DNA of 64,000 nt from Aurantiacibacter arachoides (GTDB lineage Bacteria > Pseudomonadota > Alphaproteobacteria > Sphingomonadales > Sphingomonadaceae). How positions within the stretch are numbered: the stretch's first letter is position 1; every line of letters starts with the position of its first letter. The notes under the pieces were generated by a model, which worked only from the letters and a program-made list of their open reading frames with translations, had not been told where the DNA came from and searched no databases. Position numbers and translations under genes: made by a program. This document shows, piece after piece, positions 28,129 through 37,227 of this stretch. The stretch spans positions 2,046,001 to 2,110,000 of the forward strand of contig NZ_WTYH01000001.1 of NCBI RefSeq assembly GCF_009827335.1, written 5' to 3'.

Positions 28129-28367
28129 GACGAATGGCTCACGATAAAGGCAATCGAGGCCGCGGCAGCCGCGGTGCCGGCATAGACCATCGGCGCGTCG
28201 GCCCATCGCATGGTGCGGGAAAGGACGATCAGGATCGCGTAGATGACCGCGAACACCACGATCCCGATCAGCGCGACGGAAAGGTCACCCATCACGTAGC
28301 GGACGACAAACGTTACCACAGCACCAGCGACGCCGGGCCAGATATAGCCGGCGAGCCGATGGTTCAT
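28125..28367 (-). CDS. small membrane protein inserted in the his operon
   Basis: 80 residues, three predicted helices: [32 protein letters not shown] and [17 protein letters not shown]. It overlaps hisA upstream and hisF downstream by 4 bases each, so it must be co-translated with histidine enzymes. I recognise no family. The overlap on both sides argues it is a real gene and not spurious. Confidence 0.75.
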   Translation of the reverse strand: MNHRLAGYIWPGVAGAVVTFVVRYVMGDLSVALIGIVVFAVIYAILIVLSRTMRWADAPMVYAGTAAAAASIAFIVSHSS

Positions 28368-29089
28368 CGGTTTGCCATCGCAATGGCGGTCGCCAGGTCC
28401 AGCTTGCCCTCGTACAGCGCCCGCCCGGTAATCACGCCCTCGATACCGTCCCTGGCGTGGAGGGCGAGCAGGTGGATGTCGTCCAGCCCCTTCACCCCGC
28501 CGCTGGCGATGACCGGAATGTCCACGCGCCGCGCCAGGTCCAGCGTGGCGTCGATGTTGACGCCTTTCAGCAGGCCATCGCGGCCGATGTCGGTAAACAG
28601 CAGGCTGGCGACGCCGGCATCCTCGAACCGGCGGGCAAGGTCGATGACGGGCACGTCCGACACGTCGGCCCAGCCTTCCGTCGCGACCATGCCGTCCCGT
28701 GCATCCACCGCCACCACGATGCCGCCTTCGAACTCAGCAGCCATGGTCTTGACGAAATCGGGATCCTTCAGCGCGGCAGAGCCCATCACCACACGGGCCA
28801 CGCCCAGCGCGAACCAGCCCTCCACCGCCGCCGCATCACGGATGCCGCCACCCATCTGCACATGGCCGGGAAAGGCGGCGATGATGGCTTCGACGGCTTC
28901 ACGGTTTTCCGTTCGTCCGGCAAAGCTGCCGTCGAGGTCGACGACGTGCAGGTGCCCCGCTCCGGCCTCGGCAAACAGCATGGCCTGCGCTGCCGGATCG
29001 CTGCCGTAGACGGTGGCACGGGCCATGTCGCCCTCGGCCAAGCGCACGACCGCGCCGGCCTTCAGGTCGATGGCGGGGAAGACGATCAT
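28364..29089 (-). CDS. hisA: phosphoribosylformimino-AICAR ribotide isomerase
   Basis: 241 residues from MIVFPAIDLKAGAVVRLAEG. HisA TIM barrel: catalytic Asp in FPAIDLK, VQMGGGIRDAAAVEGWFALG, VAVDARDGMVATEGWADVSD and PVIASGGVKGLDDIHLL. It opens the ribose of ProFAR to PRFAR, fourth step of histidine synthesis. It lies ten bases after hisH. Confidence 0.97.
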   Translation of the reverse strand: MIVFPAIDLKAGAVVRLAEGDMARATVYGSDPAAQAMLFAEAGAGHLHVVDLDGSFAGRTENREAVEAIIAAFPGHVQMGGGIRDAAAVEGWFALGVARVVMGSAALKDPDFVKTMAAEFEGGIVVAVDARDGMVATEGWADVSDVPVIDLARRFEDAGVASLLFTDIGRDGLLKGVNIDATLDLARRVDIPVIASGGVKGLDDIHLLALHARDGIEGVITGRALYEGKLDLATAIAMANR

Positions 29090-29099
29090 GCCGGACTCC

Positions 29100-29729
29100 T
29101 CATGGGCGCCACTCCAGGAATCGTTCGAGCAGGGCGAGGCCGTAGCGCTGGCTCTTTTCCGGGTGAAACTGCACGCCCAGGATGTTTTCACGCGCCACCG
29201 CCGCCACCAGCCCGCCACCGTGGTCGGTCATCGCGGCGATGTCGCGGCCGTTGTCAGGCTGGAAGTGGAAGGAGTGAAGGAAGTAGGCCTCCCCCGCCTC
29301 CAGCAGGTCGCCGCGCTGTTGCTGGCGGGCAAGCGCCACATCGTTCCAGCCCATGTGCGGCACCTTGATCGCGGGATCGGTGCGTTCGATCGGGCGGACT
29401 TCGCCGGGAATCCAGCCGAGACCGGGACTTGTCCCATGTTCCAGCCCCTGCGTGGCGAGCAGTTGCATCCCCACGCAGATGCCCAGGAACGGCACGCCAT
29501 CCTCCAGCACGCGGCGCTCGAGCGCCTCGACCATGCCGGGGATGCCGGTCAACCCTTCGTAGCAGGTGCGAAAACTGCCGACGCCCGGCAACACGATGCG
29601 CTGGGCGCCCTTCACCAGGGCCGTATCGGCGGTGACGGTGACGTGGCCCGCACCCGCAGCCTTCAGGGCGTTGTGGACGGAGTGCAGGTTGCCCGCGCCG
29701 TAATCTACAAGGGCGATAGCCTCGGCCAT
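29100..29729 (-). CDS. hisH: imidazole glycerol phosphate synthase, glutaminase subunit
   Basis: 209 residues. Class I glutamine amidotransferase: VDYGAGNLHSVHNALK, the nucleophile in FLGICVGMQLLA, and the His-Glu pair in VQFHPEKSQRYG. It hydrolyses glutamine and passes ammonia to HisF. The 108 bases between it and hisB are GC-rich and hold no gene. Confidence 0.97.
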   Translation of the reverse strand: MAEAIALVDYGAGNLHSVHNALKAAGAGHVTVTADTALVKGAQRIVLPGVGSFRTCYEGLTGIPGMVEALERRVLEDGVPFLGICVGMQLLATQGLEHGTSPGLGWIPGEVRPIERTDPAIKVPHMGWNDVALARQQQRGDLLEAGEAYFLHSFHFQPDNGRDIAAMTDHGGGLVAAVARENILGVQFHPEKSQRYGLALLERFLEWRP

Positions 29730-29837
29730 TATTTGCTTTCCGCACGCCCCTCCGGGCGCGCGATCCTCGCTAGACGCGCAGGCAAGCTGCGCCCGCTGCG
29801 GGCGGCCGTTCGGCCTTGCGGCTGCGCGGCAGCCGAT

Positions 29838-30431
29838 TCAGCCACCCAGCTGCCCCTTGGTGCTCGGCACGGCCCCGCCCTTGCGGGCGTCCAGCTGGAC
29901 CGCCTGGCGCATGGCGCGGGCAAAACCCTTGTAGATGCTTTCGCAGATGTGGTGGTTGTTGCTGCCGTACAGCTGCTGGACATGCAGCGTCAGCCCGGCG
30001 GTCTGCGCGACGGAATGGAACCAGTGCTCGATCAGCTCGGTATCCCATTCGCCCAGCTTTTCCTGGGTGAAGCGCACCTTCCATACCAGGTAGGGCCGGC
30101 CGGAGATGTCCAGCACCACGCGCGACAGCGTCTCGTCCATCGGCGAATGTGCCTCGCCATAGCGGCCGATGCCGCCCTTGTCGCCCAGCGCTGCCGCCAG
30201 CGCCTGCCCCAGCGCCAGGGCCGAATCCTCGGTGGTGTGGTGCTGGTCGATGTGCAGGTCGCCCTCCACCTTCAGCGTCACGTCGATCAGCGAATGGCGG
30301 CTGAACTGTTCCACCATGTGATCGAGGAAGCCGATGCCCGTCGTCACGTCGTAGGCGCCCGTCCCGTCGAGATTGACCTCGACGACGATCGCGGTTTCCC
30401 TAGTCTTGCGCTCGATCCGGCCTGTTCGCAT
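29838..30431 (-). CDS. hisB: imidazoleglycerol-phosphate dehydratase
   Basis: 197 residues from [20 protein letters not shown]; an upstream ATG adds nine unlikely residues. Two Mn-binding repeats are present: [17 protein letters not shown] with [20 protein letters not shown], and [20 protein letters not shown] with [20 protein letters not shown]. Monofunctional form (no phosphatase domain). First gene of the histidine operon here, divergent from sspB. Confidence 0.97.
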   Translation of the reverse strand: MRTGRIERKTRETAIVVEVNLDGTGAYDVTTGIGFLDHMVEQFSRHSLIDVTLKVEGDLHIDQHHTTEDSALALGQALAAALGDKGGIGRYGEAHSPMDETLSRVVLDISGRPYLVWKVRFTQEKLGEWDTELIEHWFHSVAQTAGLTLHVQQLYGSNNHHICESIYKGFARAMRQAVQLDARKGGAVPSTKGQLGG

Positions 30432-30554
30432 GGCGGTGAGCCTATAGGCGGGCGACACCGGCGTGCAAGCGGGAACGCGGCCCGTGCCTGCTTTGCGGGA
30501 TTACCCGCGATTGCCGCTTGATTTCGCCAGCGCACACCGCCACCACTCGCCGCC

Positions 30555-31067
30555 ATGAGCGATACCACCCCCGACAGCCTGATCCCCTATGACGAGATCG
30601 TGCAGGAAGCCCTGCGCGCGGTGGTCGGGCGCGTGCTCGGCTCGGTAGAGCAGACCGGCGGCGCCCTGCCGGGTGAGCATCATTTCTACATCACCTTCAA
30701 GACCGGCGCCCCCGGCGTCACCATCCCCCCCGCGCTGCGCGCCCGTTTTCCCGACGAGATGACGATCGTGCTGCAGAACAAGTTCTGGGATCTCAACGTC
30801 AGCGACACTGGCTTTTCCGTCGGGCTCAGCTTCAACCAGATCCCCTCCAAGCTGTCGATCCCGTTCTCCGCGATCACCGCCTTCGTCGATCCGGCGGTCG
30901 ATTTCGGGCTGCAGTTCCAGGCCTCTGTCGGGGATATCGAACCGGCCGGGCACGAGGACGCGCAGAACGATACCCCGGGCGCGACGGAACCAGGCGGCGG
31001 CCAGGACATTGCCAAGAGTGAAGACGGATCCAACGTCGTTACGGTCGATTTCGGCCGCAAGAAATAG
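30555..31067 (+). CDS. sspB: ClpXP adaptor SspB (alphaproteobacterial type)
   Basis: 170 residues. The SspB-alpha fold is clear: LIPYDEIVQEALRAVVGRVL, HHFYITFKTGAPGVTIPPAL, MTIVLQNKFWDLNVSDTGFS, FNQIPSKLSIPFSAITAFVD. A low-complexity acidic linker and a C-terminal NVVTVDFGRKK (the ClpX-binding tail) follow. It delivers ssrA-tagged and other substrates to ClpXP. Confidence 0.93.
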   Translation: MSDTTPDSLIPYDEIVQEALRAVVGRVLGSVEQTGGALPGEHHFYITFKTGAPGVTIPPALRARFPDEMTIVLQNKFWDLNVSDTGFSVGLSFNQIPSKLSIPFSAITAFVDPAVDFGLQFQASVGDIEPAGHEDAQNDTPGATEPGGGQDIAKSEDGSNVVTVDFGRKK

Positions 31068-31106
31068 ACTCGCGGCAACTCTGCCCCGGGCAAACAGGGG
31101 CAGCAC

Positions 31107-31526
31107 ATGGCCAGACGCAGCAGGCACATTACCGATTCCATTGCCAACAAGGTCAGCGAGACGACCGACACGCTCGGCTATCACGGCGAGAATTCCGTGC
31201 CGGGACCGAGCACGAATCCGTCGACGAACCTCATCATCAACGACATCATGCTGCGCAGCGTCGGTCGTCTGGCGCGCATGACGGTGGAAAAGGCCATCCT
31301 CGGCCAGCGATACGGGCGGCAATTCGCCAAGAACGCGGTGGAGAACCGGTCGCTGCTGCACACGCTGACGGCCTATGGTGTCACCAAGGTCGCGACGCGC
31401 TCCATCCCCGGGGCGGCGCTGATTTCCGGCGGCTTGCTGGTGAAGACCCTGTTCGACCGCAGCCAGAGCAGCCGCAAGGCCCGCCGCGCCGGTGACGAGA
31501 GCCTGCGCAAGCAGGGCGAGAAATAG
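31107..31526 (+). CDS. conserved protein of unknown function
   Basis: 139 residues. Contains HITDSIANKVSETTDTLGYH, then INDIMLRSVGRLARMTVEKA, GRQFAKNAVENRSLLHTLTA and a semi-hydrophobic stretch KVATRSIPGAALISGGLLVK, with a very basic end. I recall similar sphingomonad proteins but no named domain. It sits between sspB and gmk on the same strand (39 and 51 base gaps), so it may be co-transcribed with them. Confidence 0.7.
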   Translation: MARRSRHITDSIANKVSETTDTLGYHGENSVPGPSTNPSTNLIINDIMLRSVGRLARMTVEKAILGQRYGRQFAKNAVENRSLLHTLTAYGVTKVATRSIPGAALISGGLLVKTLFDRSQSSRKARRAGDESLRKQGEK

Positions 31527-31577
31527 CTCCACACCCGGAGGGCTTGATTTGCCGCGGCCGTTCTCGCAACAGGCTGC

Positions 31578-32219
31578 ATGGCCGAGCAGCATTCAGACAA
31601 TCTCGCCCGCCGCGGGTTGATGTTCATCCTGTCCTCGCCTTCCGGCGCGGGCAAGACGACGATTGCGCGGCGCCTGCTGGATGAAGATGGCAAGATCGCC
31701 ATGTCCGTTTCGGTCACCACCCGGCAACCGCGCCCGGGCGAGGTTGATGGCAAGGACTACCAGTTCGTCGATCAGCCGACGTTCCAGCGCATGGTGGACG
31801 ACGGCGAGATGCTGGAATGGGCAGAGGTCTTCGGCAACAACTACGGAACCCCCAAGGCACACATCAAGGCGGGGCTGAAAGCCGGCCAGGATTTCCTGTT
31901 CGATATCGACTGGCAGGGGACGCAGCAGCTTTACCAGCGCATGGAAACCGACGTCGTGCGCGTGTTCCTGCTGCCGCCAAGCATCGATGCCCTGGAGGGG
32001 CGCCTGCGCAATCGCAACACGGACAGCGACACGGTGATCGATGGCCGAATGGCGCGCGCCCGCAGCGAGATAAGCCATTGGGACGGCTACGATTTCGTGG
32101 TGGTCAACGACAACATCGACGAATGCTTCGGCAAGGTGAAGACCATCCTGGAGGCGGAACGGATGCGCCGTGCGCGCCAGACGGGCCTTGTCGATTTCAC
32201 GCGCGGACTGATGCGCTGA
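31578..32219 (+). CDS. gmk: guanylate kinase
   Basis: 213 residues. P-loop SSPSGAGKTTIARRLL, the GMP-binding VSVTTRQPRPGEVDGKDYQF and EMLEWAEVFGNNYGTPKAHI, and VFLLPPSIDALEGRLRNRNT. It phosphorylates GMP to GDP in nucleotide synthesis. All core residues appear intact. Confidence 0.97.
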   Translation: MAEQHSDNLARRGLMFILSSPSGAGKTTIARRLLDEDGKIAMSVSVTTRQPRPGEVDGKDYQFVDQPTFQRMVDDGEMLEWAEVFGNNYGTPKAHIKAGLKAGQDFLFDIDWQGTQQLYQRMETDVVRVFLLPPSIDALEGRLRNRNTDSDTVIDGRMARARSEISHWDGYDFVVVNDNIDECFGKVKTILEAERMRRARQTGLVDFTRGLMR

Positions 32220-32238
32220 CCCCTGCGCCGACCTTGTC

Positions 32239-34656
32239 CTAGAACGCGCGCGACCACCTGACCGCCACACCCTGATCTGCCGCGCGGTTGGCAAAATGGC
32301 CGGGCTGATGACGGTAGAACAGGCTGGCGCCCGCGCTGCCGCCCCACACGTTCCCGCGCCAGGCCAGTTCGCCGATCAGCTCGCGCCCCGAAGGCGAAAG
32401 GTCGAGCCGATGATTGTCGTAGCTGGCCGAAAGGGTCTCGTAACTCCAGTCCGCTGGCAGCAACAGGTTGATGCCGCCGCCGGTCACGCGCAGCGGCTGG
32501 GACAATCGCAGGCCCAGGCTGTCATCCGTGGCGAAAGCGCCGGTTCGCGTCAGGTCGATCGCCCAGGCGTTGCTGGCAAGGCGTGATCCCGCGGCAACCA
32601 GCGGCGCGTCCGCCAGCGTGGTGAAACCCTGCCGCCACGCCGCGCCCACCCGCCAGCGATCCGCCGGTCGCCAGCCCAGATCGAGGTCGACGAACAGCGT
32701 GTCGCTGCCCTCCAGCCCGAAGCCTTCGTGGAACCGCGCACCCAGCACGGTGCGATCCTCCGCCGACCAGGTCAGGCCAAGCGCGGTGTCGAGGTCGCCG
32801 AAGCGGCGGTCGAGCGCGAGGCCGAAGCCCGCCATATCCTCGTCCACACGGCGGCCGCGCATCTCGGCAGCATGGCGCACGCTGGCCGCGGTGAGGGTTG
32901 ACCCGCTCTCGCCGCTGACGGTGATGCCCCACCCCCCCACCTGCTGGCGCAGCGCGAAGGCCGCATCTGTTCCCTGCCGCATTCCCGTATCGTGGCTTGT
33001 GCCTGCAATCATGAATGCGGGACGATCGGCATTGCGCAGCTGCGCCATCATGCCGTCCGCGCCCTGCCGGTAGGCCAGGGCAAGCTGCGTGTTCGGCGCC
33101 AGTTGCAGCGCCATCTGCGCCGCCAGCACCCGCGCCTGCTCGGCATCATCCTCGCTCAGCCGCAATGCCTCGACCCGCGGGGCCTGCCGTCCGCGCGCGT
33201 CGATCGAGAACGCCACGCTCGCCCGTTCGCCAGCTGCCGAGACCGAGCGGACCTGCTGCCCCAGGGCACCATGCAGGCGCGGCTCCAGCTCGGCGGAGGC
33301 CAGCGTGCCGGCGAGATCGGTCGAAAAGGCACGGTCGTATTCGTCGGTGACGATCGTGGGCAGGCGTATCCGGGTAAAGGCATCGCCCATGGCCGGCGAC
33401 GCGACGCCGCTGCCATCGCCCAGCGCCATCGTGGTCGACTGCCCGGCAATGGCGGTCGCGCCCAGCGGCTGAAAGGCGCGGGCGATGTCCAGGATGCCTC
33501 TTCCGTAGACCGCATCAGGCCCCGCCGCGCCCGCGTCAAAGGCGCTGCGCAGCAGGATGTCGGCGATCTGCCGCCCGCTAAGGTTGGGAAAGGCCTGCGC
33601 CAGCAGGGCCGCCGCCCCGGCGATCTGCGGCGCGGCAAAACTCGTGCCGGAAAACAGGTAGGCAAAGCCTTCATCGTCGACATAGATGGCGCCGTCTTCG
33701 TAGGTGCAGCAGATCCGCTCGCCCCGCGCGGCGAGATAGAAGGTGGGGTTGCCGCCGGCGCGGTTGGAAAACTCGGAAATCTCGTAGGTTTCGCCGACCG
33801 ATCCGGCGATCACCACGCCGCCGTTGCCGGCTGCGGACATGGTGCGGGCAAAGGCCTCCAGTTCAGGTGCACCGTCGTTGCCCGCGGCGACCACCACCAG
33901 CACGCCTGCGTCGACCGCTGCGCGCACGGCGGTGGTGAGGCCGCTGGTGATCGGATCGGGACCACCCAGCGAAAGGTTGATGACCTTTGCCCCGTTGGCG
34001 ACTGCGTGGTTGATGGAATCGGCCACGGCCACGTCGGTGAAGCCGCAGTCCGTGGTCGGATCCTCGGGATTGTCGCCGCCGCAACTGCCCGGCTCATCGG
34101 CGCGGATGGCCAGCACGGTGGACCCCCAGGCCATGCCGAGGATGCCGGTGTTGTCACGCGCCGCGGCGGCCACCATCGCCACCAGCGTGCCGTGATCGTC
34201 CGGTCCCTCCAGCCCGCGAGAGCCGTAGATATCCTTCGATGCAGGCGAGAGACGACCGGCAAACTCGGGGCTGTCGGGGTCGATCCCGCTGTCGACCACG
34301 GCGATGGTCACCCCCGCACCGGTGCGCCCGCTCGCCCATACGCTGGGCGCGTTGTGCTGGGTCGGGCCATCCGAATCGCGCAATTCACGCGTATTGAACT
34401 GGGCCGGCACCGGCTGCACCGGGAAACCAGCCGTCGTTGGCGTGGGGGTCGGTGTCGGGGTTGGCGTGGGTGTCGGGGTTGGCGTGGGTGTCGGTGTGGG
34501 CGTGGGGGTCGGAGCCGGAGCCGGCACGGGCGGCGGGCTGCTGGTAATCGGGCCGCCTCCGCCACCGCCGCCACACGCGCTCAACAGGGCGACCATGGCC
34601 ACCATGCTACCGCCATGCCAGCTTTTCCAGCGCGTGCGCGTGCCTTCCAGTCCCAT
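32239..34656 (-). CDS. S8 subtilisin-like protease with autotransporter-type C-terminus
   Basis: 805 residues. N-terminal signal ending in a lipobox (MVALLSAC) and GGGGGGG, then a long Pro-Thr repeat linker. The peptidase domain carries the triad: Asp in VTIAVVDSGIDPDSPEF, His in GPDDHGTLVAMVAAAARDN, Ser in YLFSGTSFAAPQIAGAAALL. After about residue 400 the chain is beta-rich with alternating patterns (WGITVSGESGSTLTAASVRH, LGLRLSQPLRVTGGGINLLL) and ends VAVRWSRAF with a terminal Phe, as in outer-membrane barrels. It should be an outer-membrane-associated protease. A lipobox and a barrel in one chain is unusual. It converges on gmk. Confidence 0.85.
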   Translation of the reverse strand: MGLEGTRTRWKSWHGGSMVAMVALLSACGGGGGGGPITSSPPPVPAPAPTPTPTPTPTPTPTPTPTPTPTPTPTTAGFPVQPVPAQFNTRELRDSDGPTQHNAPSVWASGRTGAGVTIAVVDSGIDPDSPEFAGRLSPASKDIYGSRGLEGPDDHGTLVAMVAAAARDNTGILGMAWGSTVLAIRADEPGSCGGDNPEDPTTDCGFTDVAVADSINHAVANGAKVINLSLGGPDPITSGLTTAVRAAVDAGVLVVVAAGNDGAPELEAFARTMSAAGNGGVVIAGSVGETYEISEFSNRAGGNPTFYLAARGERICCTYEDGAIYVDDEGFAYLFSGTSFAAPQIAGAAALLAQAFPNLSGRQIADILLRSAFDAGAAGPDAVYGRGILDIARAFQPLGATAIAGQSTTMALGDGSGVASPAMGDAFTRIRLPTIVTDEYDRAFSTDLAGTLASAELEPRLHGALGQQVRSVSAAGERASVAFSIDARGRQAPRVEALRLSEDDAEQARVLAAQMALQLAPNTQLALAYRQGADGMMAQLRNADRPAFMIAGTSHDTGMRQGTDAAFALRQQVGGWGITVSGESGSTLTAASVRHAAEMRGRRVDEDMAGFGLALDRRFGDLDTALGLTWSAEDRTVLGARFHEGFGLEGSDTLFVDLDLGWRPADRWRVGAAWRQGFTTLADAPLVAAGSRLASNAWAIDLTRTGAFATDDSLGLRLSQPLRVTGGGINLLLPADWSYETLSASYDNHRLDLSPSGRELIGELAWRGNVWGGSAGASLFYRHQPGHFANRAADQGVAVRWSRAF
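34436..34512. repeat. short tandem repeat encoding the (Pro-Thr)n linker
   Basis: Units such as GGTGTCGGGGTTGGCGTG repeat head to tail and encode, on the minus strand, about 14 Pro-Thr pairs in the S8 protease. The unit length is a multiple of three, so changes in copy number would alter linker length without a frameshift. Confidence 0.8.
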
Positions 34657-34819
34657 TCGCGATCCCTTCGTTGTCAGTGAGATGCGCCCGAACTCCCTAA
34701 CGCGGGCTGAACCTGTTTGCGAGCGGCAACCCGCACGTGGCGGTTGCGATCTTGTGCCCGCCAGCCCGAGGGGCTAGCCGCTGGGCCACAGACCCCGCCC
34801 CTTGCAGGAGTAGCACCAC

Positions 34820-35659
34820 ATGTCCGCCGATCTGATCCCGCAAATCGAGGAAGCATGGGAAAACCGCGCCGAAATCAATGCCGCCAGCAAAGACGTTCGC
34901 CAGGCAGTGGAAGCGGCAATCGCGCTGCTAGACAATGGTGAGGCGCGCGTGGCCGAGCCGGATGGCAACGGCGGCTGGCAGGTCAACCAGTGGCTGAAGA
35001 AGGCGGTGCTTCTCAGCTTCCGCCTGTATGACAATCGCCTGATGGAAGGCGGATCGGCGGGCAGCCCCGCGTTCGACAAAGTATCCAGCAAGTTCGCCGG
35101 CTGGGGGCAGGATCGCTTTGAGGACGCCGGTTTCCGCGTGGTCCCCGGCGCCATCGCGCGGCGGGGCAGCTTCATCGGCCGCGGCGCGGTGCTGATGCCC
35201 AGTTTCGTCAATATCGGTGCCTACGTCGGCGAGGGAACGATGGTGGATACCTGGGCCACGGTCGGCTCTTGCGCGCAGATCGGCCGCAATGTTCACCTGT
35301 CCGGCGGGGCGGGAATCGGCGGCGTGCTCGAACCCCTGCAGGCCGAACCGGTCATCATCGGCGATGGTGCCTTCATCGGTGCACGCGCCGAGGTGGCGGA
35401 GGGTGTGCGCGTCGGCGAAGGCGCGGTGCTTTCCATGGGCGTCTATCTCGGCGCCTCCACCAAGATCGTGGACCGCGAAACGGGCGAGGTGCATCGCGGA
35501 GAGGTTCCACCTTACGCCGTGGTCGTGCCAGGCACCCTGCCCGGCAAGCCAATGGCCGATGGATCGCCCGGTCCTGGCCTCTATTGCGCGGTGATCGTAA
35601 AGAAGGTGGATGCGCAGACCCGATCCAAGACCGGCATCAACGAACTGCTGCGGGACTAA
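34820..35659 (+). CDS. dapD: tetrahydrodipicolinate N-succinyltransferase
   Basis: 279 residues. Left-handed beta-helix hexapeptide repeats: [60 protein letters not shown] and [20 protein letters not shown]. It succinylates tetrahydrodipicolinate in the succinylase route to meso-diaminopimelate and lysine. The length matches the family. Confidence 0.97.
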   Translation: MSADLIPQIEEAWENRAEINAASKDVRQAVEAAIALLDNGEARVAEPDGNGGWQVNQWLKKAVLLSFRLYDNRLMEGGSAGSPAFDKVSSKFAGWGQDRFEDAGFRVVPGAIARRGSFIGRGAVLMPSFVNIGAYVGEGTMVDTWATVGSCAQIGRNVHLSGGAGIGGVLEPLQAEPVIIGDGAFIGARAEVAEGVRVGEGAVLSMGVYLGASTKIVDRETGEVHRGEVPPYAVVVPGTLPGKPMADGSPGPGLYCAVIVKKVDAQTRSKTGINELLRD

Positions 35660-35667
35660 AGCCGGTA

Positions 35668-35692
35668 GGAACCTCGCGCCTTCCCGCCCGTA
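35668..35692 (+). promoter_or_regulatory. EcfG-like promoter with one mismatch (GGAAC-16-CGTA)
   Basis: GGAAC at 35668, a 16-base spacer, then CGTA at 35689; 42 bases before the first gene of the ten-gene small-protein operon. It is one base off the EcfG consensus (CGTT). The spacing, orientation and downstream gene types favour it. Confidence 0.45.
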
Positions 35693-35734
35693 TCTCGTTG
35701 CAAGGGTCAGACGAGAGACAAAGGGCATTCTATC

Positions 35735-36046
35735 ATGAGCGAAGTTCGTAACGGCGAAATCCATATCGATTCGGAAGACGCGAGCGGCGGTTCCAAGGAA
35801 GGCGTGGTGCGCTGGGTGCTGCTCATCAGCATCCTGGCCGCGGTCCTTATCCTGTCGATCATCTGGATGGCCGGCGCGTTCTCCCAGAACGAGGACGAGA
35901 GCAGCGCCACCTACGAGCCGGCAACCGCGACCGAGCAGGGCGCGATCATCGGCGATACCGACAGCAACCTCGCCGCCGATTCCATGACCGACATGGCCGA
36001 CGACAGCAGCGTGCAGGATGGCCTGCCCGTTACGGAGAACGAGTAA
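35735..36046 (+). CDS. small single-pass membrane protein
   Basis: 103 residues: a charged N-terminus (NGEIHIDSEDASGGSKEGVV), one strong helix (WVLLISILAAVLILSIIWMA), then a long acidic Ser/Thr/Asp-rich tail (TDSNLAADSMTDMADDSSVQ) that would lie in the periplasm. No family recognised. First gene of the stress-type operon; its TAA overlaps the ATG of the next gene by one base. Confidence 0.75.
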   Translation: MSEVRNGEIHIDSEDASGGSKEGVVRWVLLISILAAVLILSIIWMAGAFSQNEDESSATYEPATATEQGAIIGDTDSNLAADSMTDMADDSSVQDGLPVTENE

Positions 36047-36273
36047 TGGCCAGTTCCAACAGCTATCGCACCAGCCAGCACGTTGAATGGGAATGGGGCA
36101 ATGGAACGGCCAAGGGCCAGATCGAGGAACGCTTCGAGCGGGATGTGACGCGCACGATCAAGGGCAGCGAGATCACCCGCAAGGGGAGCGAGGATGACCC
36201 GGCCTACCTCATTAAGCAGGAAGACGGCGACAAGGTGCTGAAGCTCGGGTCCGAATTGAAGGCTTCCAGCTAG
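36046..36273 (+). CDS. DUF2945 (HVA1/Tudor-like) protein
   Basis: 75 residues: YRTSQHVEWEWGNGTAKGQI, then RTIKGSEITRKGSEDDPAYL and IKQEDGDKVLKLGSELKA. This is the DUF2945 family ('hypervirulence-associated TUDOR domain'), a small beta-barrel of unknown role common in soil and plant-associated bacteria. It directly abuts the DUF3008 gene. Confidence 0.88.
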   Translation: MASSNSYRTSQHVEWEWGNGTAKGQIEERFERDVTRTIKGSEITRKGSEDDPAYLIKQEDGDKVLKLGSELKASS

Positions 36274-36462
36274 ATGCCGGCGAAGTCCAAGGCCCAACAA
36301 AAGGCCGCCGGCGCGGCGCTTTCGGCAAAGCGCGGCGATACGAAGGTAAAGGACCTCAAGGGCGCATCGAAGGAGATGTACGATTCGATGAGCGAGAAGG
36401 AACTCGACGACTTCGCCTCCACCGCCCGGAAGGGTCTGCCTGACAGGAAAGGCGACGACTAG
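36274..36462 (+). CDS. DUF3008 protein
   Basis: 62 residues, highly charged: MPAKSKAQQKAAGAALSAKR, then LKGASKEMYDSMSEKELDDF and ARKGLPDRKGDD. DUF3008 proteins are short, probably helical and of unknown function. The start follows the previous stop with no gap. Its stop overlaps the next start (TAGTG). Confidence 0.88.
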   Translation: MPAKSKAQQKAAGAALSAKRGDTKVKDLKGASKEMYDSMSEKELDDFASTARKGLPDRKGDD

Positions 36463-36806
36463 TGGCGATGGATGCGGAGACGAAACAGAAGGTCTACGAC
36501 GATTTCCAGGACGCGGTGAACATGCAGCCCGCCGAAATCGAGAAGTGGCTGGATACCGACGAATCCCGTTCGGTCGGTCAGAAGGATGATGGCGGCGAGA
36601 GCGTGGGGCACGAGTCCGGTCGGCGGATCGTGGAGATCAAGCGAACGAACAAGGCCGATCTTACCGACAGCCAGTACGAGCATATGCAAAAGGTTGTCGG
36701 CTACGTGCATCGTCACAAGGCACAGAAGCCTGACGGCGACATCAAGCAGAGCGACTGGCGATACTCGCTGATGAACTGGGGCCATGATCCCATGAAAGAT
36801 GGCTGA
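36462..36806 (+). CDS. DUF3140 protein
   Basis: 114 residues from GTG (an ATG six bases later gives 112). VYDDFQDAVNMQPAEIEKWL, ETDESRSVGQ-like WLDTDESRSVGQKDDGGESV, GRRIVEIKRTNKADLTDSQY, MQKVVGYVHRHKAQKPDGDI, WRYSLMNWGHDP: the DUF3140 signature. Proteins of this family resemble the DNA-binding 'histone-like' DUF3140 of cyanobacteria and actinobacteria, but the role is unproven. Confidence 0.85.
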   Translation: MAMDAETKQKVYDDFQDAVNMQPAEIEKWLDTDESRSVGQKDDGGESVGHESGRRIVEIKRTNKADLTDSQYEHMQKVVGYVHRHKAQKPDGDIKQSDWRYSLMNWGHDPMKDG

Positions 36807-37227
36807 CAGGTTCGACCTGTCTCGCTTCGTCCAGGCGCAGGCTGGCATCTATCCTGCCGCGCTGGCTGAATTGCGCGAAGGTGCCAAGCGCACGCACTGG
36901 ATGTGGTTTATCTTTCCGCAGGTCCTCGGTCTCGGCCTGAGTGCCAACGCACGGCTCTACGCCATCAACGGCCTGGCAGAGGCGCGGGCCTACCTCGATC
37001 ACTCGCTGCTTGGACCGCGGCTCATCGAAGCAACCGAGGCCATGCTTGTCCATGCCGGCACACGCACACCCCTTGCGATACTCGGGCCGATCGACGCGCT
37101 GAAGTTCAGAAGTTCGATGACGCTCTTCGAGGTCGCTTCTGTTGCTGACCACCCTTTCACCCCGGCGCTCGAACGCCTGTGTGACGGGCAGCGTGACGCG
37201 GCGACGATCGAACGGTTGGCAGAATGA
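36799..37227 (+). CDS. DUF1810 family protein
   Basis: 142 residues: FDLSRFVQAQAGIYPAALAE, GAKRTHWMWFIFPQVLGLGL, YAINGLAEARAYLDHSLLGP, LGPIDALKFRSSMTLFEVAS. DUF1810 is an all-helical fold distantly related to NADAR/YbiA-like proteins; its substrate is unknown. It overlaps the upstream gene by 8 bases and the downstream gene by 4. Confidence 0.9.
   Translation: MADRFDLSRFVQAQAGIYPAALAELREGAKRTHWMWFIFPQVLGLGLSANARLYAINGLAEARAYLDHSLLGPRLIEATEAMLVHAGTRTPLAILGPIDALKFRSSMTLFEVASVADHPFTPALERLCDGQRDAATIERLAE

Noticed and set aside
34436..34512. CRISPR-like repeats
   Set aside because: Contiguous short units without spacers, in frame inside a Pro-Thr linker; not a CRISPR array.
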